From Hyphomicrobiales bacterium (lineage in GTDB: Bacteria > Pseudomonadota > Alphaproteobacteria > Rhizobiales > Beijerinckiaceae): 12,210 nucleotides of DNA. Shown in pieces: positions 1-6,844 of the stretch. Numbering within the stretch: position 1 is the first letter of the stretch; each line of letters opens with the position of its first letter. The DNA lies in NCBI GenBank assembly GCA_003164825.1, contig PLUH01000069.1, positions 1 through 12,210 on the forward strand, written 5' to 3'. The position numbers and the translations under genes are program-made. The notes under the pieces are model-generated. The model saw only the letters and a program-made list of their open reading frames with translations, made no database searches and was not told the DNA's origin.

Positions 1-31
1 GCAGTTGGCTTGATCCGCGCTTTAGCTGGAC

Positions 32-60
32 GCCAGGGCCGGGCTCGCGCTCACCCTGGC
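32..60. other. Perfect 7-bp inverted repeat (possible terminator stem)
   Basis: GCCAGGG at 32-38 is repeated as its exact complement CCCTGGC at 54-60, with a 15-nt loop between. It could be the terminator stem of a gene lying to the left of the window. No T-run follows on the plus strand (CGCATAATAAC comes next), so a standard intrinsic terminator is not supported. Confidence 0.3.
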
Positions 61-377
61 CGCATAATAACATGTCTACCAAGTTTAATATGCAAAGCCA
101 GGCGAAAAAATTTGAAACCCGGAAAAGCCGAGGTTTCTCGTCGCCGTCGTTAGCGCACATGTTCGAAATTCTCCAAGAAAGCACTTTAGCACGAGTCGTT
201 CTTCTGGAAAAGAAAAAACAGGAGAATCTTTTGTACGGACGAGGCAAGCCTATGAAAGCTATGAGGATTGGCTCCCGCCCTCCGCCGCCTCCAGAAGCGA
301 ACAAAAGGTTGAGAGCCAGCGCTGGAAGCGGCCTTGTCCGGCGCAGACCCCAGATTTAGCGTCATGTAAGCGGAATT

Positions 378-465
378 AACAGCGAGGTTTTTTGCCCTTA
401 ACAGGGAGCTTTTTCGCGCTGAACTGGGAGCTCTTTTCAGGCGAGCAGGGACATTTCGACGACAC
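378..465. repeat. Tandem 22-bp imperfect direct repeats upstream of bchG
   Basis: Three units start exactly 22 bases apart, at 378, 400 and 422. Their cores are AACAGCGAGGTTTTTT, AACAGGGAGCTTTTT and AACTGGGAGCTCTTTT. A weaker fourth unit starts at 444 (AGCAGGGACATTT). Each has an AAC-x-GxGAG head followed by a T-tract. The spacing is close to two helical turns, so the T-tracts lie on nearly the same face of the DNA. This is compatible with intrinsic curvature or with cooperative binding of a regulator. The array lies about 150-230 bp upstream of the PpsR box and is not part of a recognisable gene. The repeat is seen directly; any function is inference. Confidence 0.55.
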
Positions 466-611
466 AATGGGATCGCGCGATCCTCAACCATCGATGCCAG
501 AAAGTGTGCGAGGACCACGCTTCGAATCGCGGCCGACGCCGTGGATTCCACATGGTTGCAACGCTTTAAATGCCCAAAGTCGTCCCTGTAGCCCAGCGGC
601 GACAGGGCATG

Positions 612-629
612 TGTCATGTTAACTTGACA
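612..629. promoter_or_regulatory. PpsR/CrtJ-type operator upstream of bchG
   Basis: This is a TGT-N12-ACA box, the consensus of the photosynthesis repressor PpsR/CrtJ. It lies in a 20-bp near-perfect palindrome at 611-630 in which nine of ten pairs match. Its right half contains TTGACA (624-629), a consensus sigma-70 -35 element, so a repressor bound here would block polymerase. A -10 at normal spacing would fall at about 647-652 (TACGCT, weak), which would place the transcription start at or next to the bchG ATG. The box is about 27 bp upstream of the start codon. Presence of ppsR in the same window supports the assignment. Confidence 0.8.
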
Positions 630-655
630 CAAAAATATGGCCAGCTTACGCTTTG

Positions 656-1543
656 ATGATGCGCGTTCCAGAGCCGTCCGCCGTCCTGCAACTGCTCAAG
701 CCCATTACGTGGTTCGCGCCGATGTGGGCGTTCGGTTGCGGCGTCGTCTCGAGCGGGTTTTCCGCCGCGGCGCGCTGGAACATGGTCCTGGCCGGGATAG
801 CCCTCGCCGGGCCGCTGGTGTGCGCGACCAGCCAGGCGGTCAACGACTGGTACGATCGGGACGTCGACGCCATCAACGAGCCCAACAGGCCCATCCCGTC
901 CGGCAGGATCCCTGGCCGCTGGGGCTTCTATATCGCCTGCTTGTGGACAATTCTGTCGCTCGCCTGGGCATGGTCACTCGGGAAATGGGTCCTGGGCGCA
1001 GCCATTGTCGGGCTGGGACTCGCCTGGGTCTACAGCGCTCCGCCGATGCGGCTCAAACAGAACGGCTGGTGGGGCAATTCAGCGGTAGCCCTCGCCTATG
1101 AAGGCTTACCCTGGTTCACCGGCGCCGCGGTCATGGCCGCAAGCCTCCCGGACCTCCGGATCATTGCGATCGCCCTGCTTTACAGCCTCGGCGCACACGG
1201 GATCATGACCTTGAACGATTTCAAATCGATCGACGGCGATCGCAGGCTCGGGGTTCGCTCGTTGCCGGTACAACTCGGCGTCAAGCGGGCGGTTTGGCTG
1301 GCCTGCGTCGTTATGGCTGCGCCGCAGATTGTCGTGATCGGTCTGCTCGTCGCCTGGGGGCGGCCCGCATATGCGGCCGCGGTCGTCGTCCTTCTCATCG
1401 GACAATTGGCGCTGATGCCGCGACTGCTTGCGAACCCGAGCGAGAAGGCCGCCGCCTACAACGCCACCGGGACAACTCTCTATGTGCTCGGGATGCTGGC
1501 GAGCGCATTCGCCCTGCGCTCGGTCGGGATGGGGGGCCCATGA
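656..1543 (+). CDS. bchG: Bacteriochlorophyll synthase BchG (bacteriochlorophyllide esterifying prenyltransferase)
   Basis: This enzyme joins a geranylgeranyl or phytyl tail to bacteriochlorophyllide a in the membrane, the last assembly step of bacteriochlorophyll. The 295-residue product is a UbiA-superfamily polytopic membrane protein. The first Asp-rich motif, NDWYDRDVDAINEPNRP, is at about residues 63-79 and the second, NDFKSIDGDRRLG, at about 187-199. Between them lies the chlorophyll-synthase signature YSAPPMRLKQNGWWGN (about 126-141). The N-terminus (LLKPITWFAPMWAFGCGV) is typical of BchG. Two adjacent ATGs (656 and 659) and a TTG at 653 are all possible starts. None has a clear Shine-Dalgarno sequence, so translation could be leaderless. 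The stop overlaps the next start as ATGA, which implies translational coupling. A PpsR box lies just upstream. Identification is firm; only the exact start is open. Confidence 0.95.
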   Translation: MMRVPEPSAVLQLLKPITWFAPMWAFGCGVVSSGFSAAARWNMVLAGIALAGPLVCATSQAVNDWYDRDVDAINEPNRPIPSGRIPGRWGFYIACLWTILSLAWAWSLGKWVLGAAIVGLGLAWVYSAPPMRLKQNGWWGNSAVALAYEGLPWFTGAAVMAASLPDLRIIAIALLYSLGAHGIMTLNDFKSIDGDRRLGVRSLPVQLGVKRAVWLACVVMAAPQIVVIGLLVAWGRPAYAAAVVVLLIGQLALMPRLLANPSEKAAAYNATGTTLYVLGMLASAFALRSVGMGGP

Positions 1544-2895
1544 CGCCGGAACCGTTTGGACGGACCAGCATCGTGCGGCTCGGGCTCGTGCAAACCGCGC
1601 TGGGCGCGATCGTCGTCCTGATGATTTCGACCATCAATCGAGTCATGGTCGTCGAGCTTGCATTGCCCGCCTCGATCCCCGGCCTGCTTGTCGGCGCGCA
1701 CTACGGGGTTCAAATCTTGCGGCCGGCCTGGGGCTACGGGTCCGACATCGGTGGACGGCGAACGCCCTGGATCATCGGCGGAATGGCGGCGCTCGCGCTC
1801 GGCGCAGTCGGCGCCGCGTGCGGGACGGCCCTTGCTGCGGCGTCAGAACCGCTTGGAATCGCCTTGGCCGCGATCTCCTTCCTCCTCGTCGGCGTCGGCG
1901 TCGGAGCGGCCGGCACTTCGGTCCTGGCAATGCTCGCTACGCGCGTGACGCCAGCCGGGCGCGCCGCCGCGGCGTCGGCGGTCTGGATGATGATGATTCT
2001 CGGCTTCGCGCTCTCGGCGCCCCTCGCCGGGCATTTCCTGGACCCGTTCTCGCAGGAGCGCCTGATCGCGGTGACGGCCACGGTTAGCGTGGCCGCATTT
2101 CTCGTCGCGGTTCTGGCGGTCTGGGGCGTTGAGGGCTGCGCCGCGGCGCCGCCGGCACAGCGGACGGCGACGCCGGGCAAGCCCGGATTCACGGCCGCGT
2201 TGAGAGACCAGTGGAATGACCCCGCGGCGCGCGGCTTCACCATCTTCATCTTCGTGTCGATGCTCGCCTTGAGCGCCCAGGAACTGCTGGTCGAGCCGTT
2301 CGCCGGGCTGGTGTTCGGAATGACGCCGGGCGTAACGACAAAACTCGCCGGCTTGCAGCACGGAGGTATGCTGACCGGCATGCTCGGCGTCGCGGCCGCC
2401 GCTTCTTCTGTCACCCGCTGGCCGATCTTCGGCTCCTTGCGCCTGTGGGCGGCGGGCGGTTGCGCCGCGTCTGGATTGTCCTTGGCGGGAATCGCCGCGA
2501 GCGGTTTTCTTTCCGCAGACCCGCGCGTGTTTGTCGCCGCCGTGTTCGCGCTTGGCGTCTCCAACGGCGCCTTTGCGGTGGCGTCGATCGGCTCGATGAT
2601 GGGTCTCGCCGGCGCGGGCGCACGCGCAGCATCGCGCGAAGGCACCCGGATGGGGCTTTGGGGCGCAGCACAGGCGCTCGCCTTTGGCCTGGGCGGCGTT
2701 TTCGCGACGCTGCTCGTAGATAGCGCCCGTGGTCTCTCTGCGCCGCTCCTCGTCGCGTATTCGATCGCTTTTGCGGTCGCCGCGACGCTGTTCCTGGTCG
2801 CGGCGGTTCTGGGGAGCGCCGTTGTGCGCGGCCATTCGTCGGAAGCCGGTAGTCCCATCCTGACGCCGTCCGGCGCGATCTCGACGAGACCTTGA
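1540..2895 (+). CDS. PucC/LhaA-family MFS membrane protein (BCD family, ORF428/Bch2-like)
   Basis: The 451-residue product has about twelve hydrophobic segments and belongs to the PucC (LhaA) branch of the major facilitator superfamily. Members assist light-harvesting complex assembly or bacteriochlorophyll delivery in the cytoplasmic membrane. Family features seen are the N-terminal LGLVQTALGAIVVLMISTIN, an early LPASIPGLLVGAHYGVQI, the loop sequence GYGSDIGGRRTPWI (an MFS-like cytoplasmic loop), and a late REGTRMGLWGAAQALAFGLG stretch. The position between bchG and bchP matches ORF428/Bch2 of Rhodobacter rather than pucC of a puc operon, and no light-harvesting genes are adjacent. The start is the ATG that overlaps the bchG stop, with a G-rich run (GGGGGG at about 1531-1536) just ahead. 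The longer open frame beginning at 1294 inside bchG is not used. The C-terminal 25 residues are polar and poorly conserved in type. Confidence 0.9.
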   Translation: MTPEPFGRTSIVRLGLVQTALGAIVVLMISTINRVMVVELALPASIPGLLVGAHYGVQILRPAWGYGSDIGGRRTPWIIGGMAALALGAVGAACGTALAAASEPLGIALAAISFLLVGVGVGAAGTSVLAMLATRVTPAGRAAAASAVWMMMILGFALSAPLAGHFLDPFSQERLIAVTATVSVAAFLVAVLAVWGVEGCAAAPPAQRTATPGKPGFTAALRDQWNDPAARGFTIFIFVSMLALSAQELLVEPFAGLVFGMTPGVTTKLAGLQHGGMLTGMLGVAAAASSVTRWPIFGSLRLWAAGGCAASGLSLAGIAASGFLSADPRVFVAAVFALGVSNGAFAVASIGSMMGLAGAGARAASREGTRMGLWGAAQALAFGLGGVFATLLVDSARGLSAPLLVAYSIAFAVAATLFLVAAVLGSAVVRGHSSEAGSPILTPSGAISTRP

Positions 2896-2910
2896 GAAGG
2901 CGCAGCGGCC

Positions 2911-4095
2911 ATGGATGTTGAGGAGGTTTTCGACATGGTCGTCGTCGGGGGAGGGCCAGCCGGGGCCACCGCCGCCAATGATCTCGCGAACCTTGGCCGC
3001 AAGGTCGCGCTCATCGACAGGAGCGGGCGCATCAAGCCTTGCGGCGGCGCAATTCCGCCACGGCTGATCAAGGACTTCGACATTCCGAACTCGCTTTTGA
3101 AGGCGCGCGTACACAAGGCGACGATGGTCTCCCCACGAGGAGCGAGCGTCGATATGCCGATTGAACGCGGATTTGTGGGGATGGTCGACCGCGAGGAGTT
3201 CGACGAATGGCTTCGCACGCGCGCCGGATTGTCGGGGGCAAAGCGTATCTCGGGCAAATTCGAGACCATCACTCGCGATGCCGACGGTTTGCCGCGCATC
3301 CATTTTCAACCGAAGACGGAGCCCGAATCGACGCGATCGCTCAAGGCGCGAGTGGTCATTGGAGCCGACGGCGCCAACTCGATTCTCGGACGGCAGGAGG
3401 TGCCGCGCGCCGATCGCGGGCGTTTTGTCTACGCCTATCATGAGGTGATCCAAACGCCGCGCGACGGGACGACCGACCCCCGCTGCGAGATTCACTACCG
3501 GGCCACGCTCTCGCCCGACTTTTATGCCTGGATCTTCCCGCATGGCGAGACGATGAGCGTCGGGTCCGGCAGCGCGAGGAAGGGATTCTCGCTGAGAACT
3601 TCGGTCCGGTCGTTGCGAACGCTTACCGGCCTTTCGGACACACCGACGATCCGCCGCGAGGGCGCGCCGATTCCGGCCAAGCCCCTGCCCCGCTGGGACA
3701 ACGGGCGCGATGTCGTGTTGGCCGGAGACGCCGCGGGCGTGGTCGCGCCTGCGTCGGGCGAGGGCATCTACTATGCGATGCTGGGCGGACGATTGGCGGC
3801 GCAGGCGGCGGAGCAGGCCCTCGTGAGCGGCGACGGGCGAGCGCTGGGGTTGGCGCGCAAGCAGTTCATGAAGGCGCATGGACGGGTCTTCTGGATCCTC
3901 GGGATCATGCAGTATTTCTGGTACAGCAGCGACAAGCGCCGAGAGCGGTTCGTCAGCATTTGCCGCGATCCCGACGTCCAGCGTCTCACCTGGGAAGCCT
4001 ACATGAACAAAGAACTGCCGCGTCGCCGCCCGATGGCGCAGGTACGTATCTTCTTCAAGGATCTCGCGCATCTTTTGCGGCTCGTTCCGCCATGA
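2911..4095 (+). CDS. bchP: Geranylgeranyl diphosphate/bacteriochlorophyll reductase BchP
   Basis: This flavoprotein reduces three double bonds of the geranylgeranyl tail to phytyl with NADPH, finishing bacteriochlorophyll a. The 394-residue product opens with an FAD Rossmann fold: VVVGGGPAG (about residues 10-18) and an acidic strand end at D36. The BchP/ChlP signature RSGRIKPCGGAIPPRLI follows (about 37-53). Further FAD motifs are VVIGADGANS near residue 150 and VVLAGDAAGVVAPASGEG near 270. The length is normal for BchP. The gene starts 15 bases after the PucC-like gene, with AGAAGG (2895-2900) as a spaced ribosome site. A later ATG at 2935 follows GAGGAGG but would remove residues just before the FAD glycine motif, so 2911 is preferred. 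The stop overlaps the tspO start. Confidence 0.95.
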   Translation: MDVEEVFDMVVVGGGPAGATAANDLANLGRKVALIDRSGRIKPCGGAIPPRLIKDFDIPNSLLKARVHKATMVSPRGASVDMPIERGFVGMVDREEFDEWLRTRAGLSGAKRISGKFETITRDADGLPRIHFQPKTEPESTRSLKARVVIGADGANSILGRQEVPRADRGRFVYAYHEVIQTPRDGTTDPRCEIHYRATLSPDFYAWIFPHGETMSVGSGSARKGFSLRTSVRSLRTLTGLSDTPTIRREGAPIPAKPLPRWDNGRDVVLAGDAAGVVAPASGEGIYYAMLGGRLAAQAAEQALVSGDGRALGLARKQFMKAHGRVFWILGIMQYFWYSSDKRRERFVSICRDPDVQRLTWEAYMNKELPRRRPMAQVRIFFKDLAHLLRLVPP

Positions 4096-4643
4096 TGGGG
4101 CTCGATTCCGGAAGGACGGCAGAGATTGTCGTCGCGGCTGCGGCTATTATGGCTGTCGCGTTTGCCGGCGGAACGATGACTGAGGTCGGGGAGTGGTACG
4201 AGAGCCTGAACTTCCCGCGGCTGCGCCCACCGAATTGGCTTTTCGCGCCCGCGTGGACGACCATCTATCTGCTGACCGCAGCGGGCGGCATCGTTGGTTG
4301 GGAGCACGCCAAGGGCCTGGAAGCCCGATCGCGGCTGATCGCTCTTTTCGCCGTCAACGGCGTTCTCAACGTCCTTTGGAGTCCGCTGTTTTTCAAACTG
4401 CGCCGGCCGGATTGGGCGCTTTACGAATTGCTTGCGTTCTGGCTCTCCGTCCTCGCCCTGGTCATCGAATTGTCCCGCCTGTCGAGCCTTGCAGGGTGGC
4501 TCGTCGCTCCGTACCTCGGCTGGGTAACTTTCGCCGGTTGGCTGAATTGGCGTGTCGTCCAATTGAACAAACCGTTTAAAGGGCGCGTGATCGGCGCCAC
4601 TACGTCGGGGGAGAGGGAGGACAATGGCGACGTATCTTCTTGA
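4092..4643 (+). CDS. tspO: TspO/MBR family tryptophan-rich sensory protein
   Basis: TspO proteins are five-helix membrane proteins that bind porphyrins and, in Rhodobacter, dampen photosynthesis gene expression in response to oxygen. The 183-residue product shows the family signature WYESLNFPRLRPPNW followed by LFAPAWTTIYLLTA (about residues 35-64). Further family features are a second Trp/Pro-rich part, FFKLRRPDWALYE, and the C-terminal PYLGWVTFAGWLNWRVVQLN. After the fifth helix there is a polar tail of about 20 residues beyond the usual end. The start is ATG ATG overlapping the bchP stop; no good Shine-Dalgarno sequence is seen, so coupling to bchP translation is likely. The last 20 bases overlap the next gene. 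In this operon its probable role is to link tetrapyrrole levels to pigment gene expression, which is inferred from Rhodobacter. Confidence 0.93.
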   Translation: MMGLDSGRTAEIVVAAAAIMAVAFAGGTMTEVGEWYESLNFPRLRPPNWLFAPAWTTIYLLTAAGGIVGWEHAKGLEARSRLIALFAVNGVLNVLWSPLFFKLRRPDWALYELLAFWLSVLALVIELSRLSSLAGWLVAPYLGWVTFAGWLNWRVVQLNKPFKGRVIGATTSGEREDNGDVSS

Positions 4644-4953
4644 TGGGCGCGCTATCGACGCCATCGTCGCGCTCGTGGCGGTCGAGGGTTGCGTCCTTGT
4701 TGCGTGGCGCACGCTGACCGGACGCGGTCCGCCGCCCGCTGCATTGGTCGCCAATCTCCTGGCGGGGGCGAGCTTGCTTCTGGCGTTGCGCGCCGCCCTT
4801 TCGGGGGCCTCGCCCATGATTATTTCAGTTTGTCTGGTGATCGCGCTTGCCGCCCACGGCGCAGACATTGTTGGACGCTGGAGGTCCGCTTCAGGCTCAC
4901 CGAGCGCCCGCCGTCCGACAGTCGATGCGTCGCAGACCGTGTCCGCGCCATGA
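4624..4953 (+). CDS. Small three-helix membrane protein, function unknown
   Basis: I do not recognise the family. The 109-residue product has three predicted membrane segments at about residues 10-29, 39-59 and 64-84, then a polar Ser/Pro/Arg-rich tail of about 22 residues. A hydrophilic loop rich in Gly and Pro (TGRGPPP) separates the first two helices. A strong Shine-Dalgarno sequence (GGGAGG, 4615-4620) lies just before the ATG and within the end of tspO. The 20-bp overlap with tspO and the ATGA overlap with the following ORF place it in the bacteriochlorophyll operon. That suggests a role in pigment or photosystem metabolism, or in support of TspO, but this is inference from position alone. 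GC-rich codon use matches its neighbours. Confidence 0.75.
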   Translation: MATYLLDGRAIDAIVALVAVEGCVLVAWRTLTGRGPPPAALVANLLAGASLLLALRAALSGASPMIISVCLVIALAAHGADIVGRWRSASGSPSARRPTVDASQTVSAP

Positions 4954-5063
4954 CGCTTCCAGACAGATTTCTCGAGCAAGATAGCCCCAGCCGAATCGAC
5001 GCGATGGCGATTCTGGATGCTCGCGGCATCGTCACCAACGCGCTCGTCCCGGGCGCGGTTTGA
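4950..5063 (+). CDS. Possible 37-residue ORF coupled to the upstream membrane protein
   Basis: An ATGA overlap joins this short frame to the membrane protein gene before it. The predicted product is mostly hydrophilic (starting MTLPDRFLEQDSPSR, ending ALVPGAV), with no membrane helix and no family I recognise. There is no separate ribosome site, so expression would depend on coupling. The same frame is open further upstream, antiphase to the preceding gene, so chance is a real possibility. It could also be the remnant of a longer gene. It is listed because the overlap style copies the other junctions in this operon. Confidence 0.3.
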   Translation: MTLPDRFLEQDSPSRIDAMAILDARGIVTNALVPGAV

Positions 5064-5076
5064 TGACGCCGGTTCC

Positions 5077-5111
5077 GGGCCCCTGCGTGGAAGTCGGACT
5101 TAGGGGCGCCC
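5077..5111 (+). terminator. GC-rich hairpin after the bch operon (weak terminator candidate)
   Basis: GGGCCCCT (5077-5084) can pair with AGGGGCGCCC (5102-5111), with a two-base bulge and a 17-nt loop. It lies 14 bases after the last possible stop codon of the bch operon and before the aerR promoter, where a terminator would be expected. No T-run follows, so it may only stabilise the transcript end, or may have no role. Confidence 0.25.
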
Positions 5112-5151
5112 GCGGATTGGCGGACGCGTCGAGATGTTGGCGGGCGCGGAG

Positions 5152-5198
5152 TGTCAATTAGACGTTACAATTGTGAATATCGTCAATTGTGCTTTACA
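5152..5198. promoter_or_regulatory. Tandem PpsR-type boxes upstream of aerR
   Basis: Box 1 (5152-5169) is a perfect TGT-N12-ACA. Box 2 (5181-5198) reads CGT-N12-ACA, one base off consensus. The two share more than the consensus: GTCAATT-N5-TTACAA occurs twice as a direct repeat with a 29-bp period (5153-5170 and 5182-5199). Paired boxes a short distance apart are the known layout for cooperative PpsR/CrtJ binding, as at bchC in Rhodobacter. Box 2 overlaps the -35 of the putative aerR promoter, so binding should repress aerR. Confidence 0.7.
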
Positions 5199-5221
5199 AA
5201 TCGCGCCAACGTGGGTTCAAT
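5193..5221 (+). promoter_or_regulatory. Putative sigma-70 promoter of aerR
   Basis: TTTACA (5193-5198) and TTCAAT (5216-5221) form a -35/-10 pair with 17-base spacing, five and four matches to consensus. Transcription would start near 5228, leaving a leader of about 65 nt before the preferred ATG at 5294. The -35 is the right half of the second PpsR box. Confidence 0.5.
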
Positions 5222-5293
5222 ATCGAAGAGAAGCATAGTTCCCGCCCCTAACTAAGAGGAGCCGAGCCGGGGCGGCATTCGGGGAGGATGGCT

Positions 5294-6172
5294 ATGGCGG
5301 CGCACGGGGACTTCTCCATGGACCGGTTCGGGGCGGAACGGCCCGGAGTGGAGAACATCGACATAGGCCGGGCTGCTCGCTCGCAGCCGGTTTTCAATTT
5401 CGAGTCGCACAGCGTCCGATCGCGGCTTGAAGATGCGATTGAAGGTGTCATCTGTCCGCGACTCGTCCTCCTGCATCACAACTCCAACGGCCGGCCGCCG
5501 GAAAAAAAGCCGACACGCGAGGATATCGAAAGGCTGGCAATTCTCGCGATAGGGAACGACGAAACTGAGGCGGCGTCTCATTTTGAAAACGTGCGTGCGC
5601 AACAGCACTCGTTTGTGACGCTGCTGGCCTATCTCATTGCCCCTGCAGCACGCTACTTGCGCGAGCTCTGCAGAGAGGATCGCTGCGATTTCTTTGACGT
5701 CACCGTAGGTGAGGGCCGTCTCCAGGCGATCATGGATCGGTTCGGGTCGACGGATGCAAGCTCGGTCCCGGATCCTCGACGTCGCGCCGTATTCATCGCT
5801 CCGCCCGGCGAGGCCGAAGTCTTCAGCGTCAAAGTGGTGGCGAGGTTCCTGGAAGCGATCGGTTGGGACGTGAGATTCGAACGCGCTCTCGCAGCGGAGG
5901 ACGCCGCGGAGGCGGTCGCCGGCGAGTACGTTGGCGTAGTTGGCGTGACCGTGGGCGCGGTTGCGCGATTGGACATTGCCGCGAAAACAATCGCGAAGGT
6001 CCGAGCATCCTCACGAAACCGGCATGTCGGTGTGATGGTCGGCGGAAGCATATTCGCCGAAAGCCCATGGTTGGCGGCTCAGGTGGGCGCTGACGCCGCG
6101 TGGCTCGACGCGCCGTCAGCGGCGGCCTTGGCGTCACACCTGCTGATGCGAAAGACGGCCCGAGCCTTATGA
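5294..6172 (+). CDS. aerR: AerR/PpaA-like cobalamin-binding-fold antagonist of PpsR
   Basis: AerR/PpaA proteins bind PpsR/CrtJ and relieve repression of photosynthesis genes, using a B12-binding (SCHIC-type) domain as a light-sensitive module. The 292-residue product has the family hallmarks. A helical part contains LREL-CREDRCDFF running into DVTVGEGRLQAIM (about residues 127-151), and a Rossmann-like domain begins RAVFIAPPGEAEVFS. Further on are LEAIGWDV and a terminal GVMVGGSIFAE, like other B12 domains. Where relatives carry a His in a GEqHTxG-type motif, this protein has E175 and the Gly is S178, so cobalamin ligation through that residue is doubtful. The start at 5294 follows GGGGAGG (5281-5287) with a 6-base gap; the ATG at 5288 has no gap. 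It has its own promoter with PpsR boxes, and its stop overlaps bphO tail to tail. Confidence 0.82.
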   Translation: MAAHGDFSMDRFGAERPGVENIDIGRAARSQPVFNFESHSVRSRLEDAIEGVICPRLVLLHHNSNGRPPEKKPTREDIERLAILAIGNDETEAASHFENVRAQQHSFVTLLAYLIAPAARYLRELCREDRCDFFDVTVGEGRLQAIMDRFGSTDASSVPDPRRRAVFIAPPGEAEVFSVKVVARFLEAIGWDVRFERALAAEDAAEAVAGEYVGVVGVTVGAVARLDIAAKTIAKVRASSRNRHVGVMVGGSIFAESPWLAAQVGADAAWLDAPSAAALASHLLMRKTARAL

Positions 6173-6844
6173 TCGAAGGGCGGGGTCCGTTTCGACTCTC
6201 CAGCCCGCCATCCACGTTTCGAAGTCTTCGAACGTTGCAACCGCAGCGTCAATTGCCTTCGCGGATTCGTCAGAATCTTCGGACAGAGCCTCCACCCGCT
6301 CGAGGAAATCCTTCCACATTGTGCTCTGCCGATCGCCGCGGCCAAGAAAGAAGCGCCTTCCATCGCCCGCGTCGTCGCCGACCACTCCTCGCAACGTTCG
6401 CGCGATCTGGACGCCGCCCAAAGTCGAACCTTCCAGAACGTAAAACGCGCCCAGAAGGACGCTTTCGCTAGCGAAGGGAAATGACGGGGCCCAAAGTGGA
6501 AGCCGCGCGATGGTCTCTAACTCAACCCCCAACGCCTTGAGATCGGCAAGAAGCGCGGGTGACCTCGTCCGTCCCTCGACGTCGAAATCAAAACCGGACG
6601 ATGCGACGGCCTCCCGTGCGGCCGTCTCAAAAGGCAAATGGAACCCGTATACGCGCGCAATCAGCCGCCGATAGTCGGCGATTCCAATCGCGCCGGCCGC
6701 CGCTGCGGCGAATCCGGGATGGGCGTGCATTCGTTCGTGAGCCGGAGCCGTCGCAGCGCGCAGCCGAGACCGCATGCTCGACGACGTCCCGTTGTCGGGA
6801 TGTCTCCAAACCGAATCGCGAGGCTCGACTCGCGCGGTTCTCAC
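6167..6844 (-). CDS. bphO: Heme oxygenase BphO (biliverdin-forming)
   Basis: Heme oxygenase opens heme to biliverdin IX-alpha, the chromophore of bacteriophytochromes. The 225-residue product has the family's proximal-helix pattern LRAATAPAHERMHAH, with H36 the likely heme ligand, and the distal-helix signature YVLEGSTLGGVQIARTL with its Gly-rich kink. Residues 1-23 precede the conserved domain. The GTG start at 6844 overlaps the bphP stop as GTGA and has GGAGG with a 6-base gap (6851-6855), so it is preferred over the internal ATG at 6775, which would give 202 residues. As the last gene of the ppsR-bphP-bphO operon it is placed to supply chromophore in step with the photoreceptor. Its 3' end overlaps aerR by 6 bp on the opposite strand. 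Confidence 0.92.
   Translation of the reverse strand: MRTARVEPRDSVWRHPDNGTSSSMRSRLRAATAPAHERMHAHPGFAAAAAGAIGIADYRRLIARVYGFHLPFETAAREAVASSGFDFDVEGRTRSPALLADLKALGVELETIARLPLWAPSFPFASESVLLGAFYVLEGSTLGGVQIARTLRGVVGDDAGDGRRFFLGRGDRQSTMWKDFLERVEALSEDSDESAKAIDAAVATFEDFETWMAGWRVETDPALRS

Larger units (their letters stand above)
1..611. other. Upstream non-coding region, no supported gene
   Basis: I find no gene here that I can support. One plus-strand frame is open from about base 3 to 359, with a first ATG at 72. Its predicted product is Arg/Lys/Pro-rich and resembles no family I know. It has no Shine-Dalgarno sequence and its base composition is unlike the bch genes, so I treat it as non-coding or as decayed sequence. 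The long minus-strand frame at 186-632 reads as low-complexity composition and is also rejected. What the region does hold is a GC-rich hairpin near its left end, a set of 22-bp direct repeats, and the PpsR-type palindrome that begins at its right edge. Confidence 0.55.

Noticed and set aside
72..359. A 95-codon plus-strand frame at the left end
   Set aside because: No ribosome site, basic low-complexity product, composition unlike the neighbouring genes and no family resemblance.
365..381. TGTAAGCGGAATTAACA as a second PpsR box upstream of bchG
   Set aside because: The spacer is 11 bases rather than the required 12, so it does not fit the consensus.
1734..4071. Two very long minus-strand open frames (521 and 742 codons) opposite the PucC-like gene and bchP
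   Set aside because: Both are Arg/Ala/Pro/Ser-rich, lie antisense to confidently identified genes and reflect high GC at third positions.
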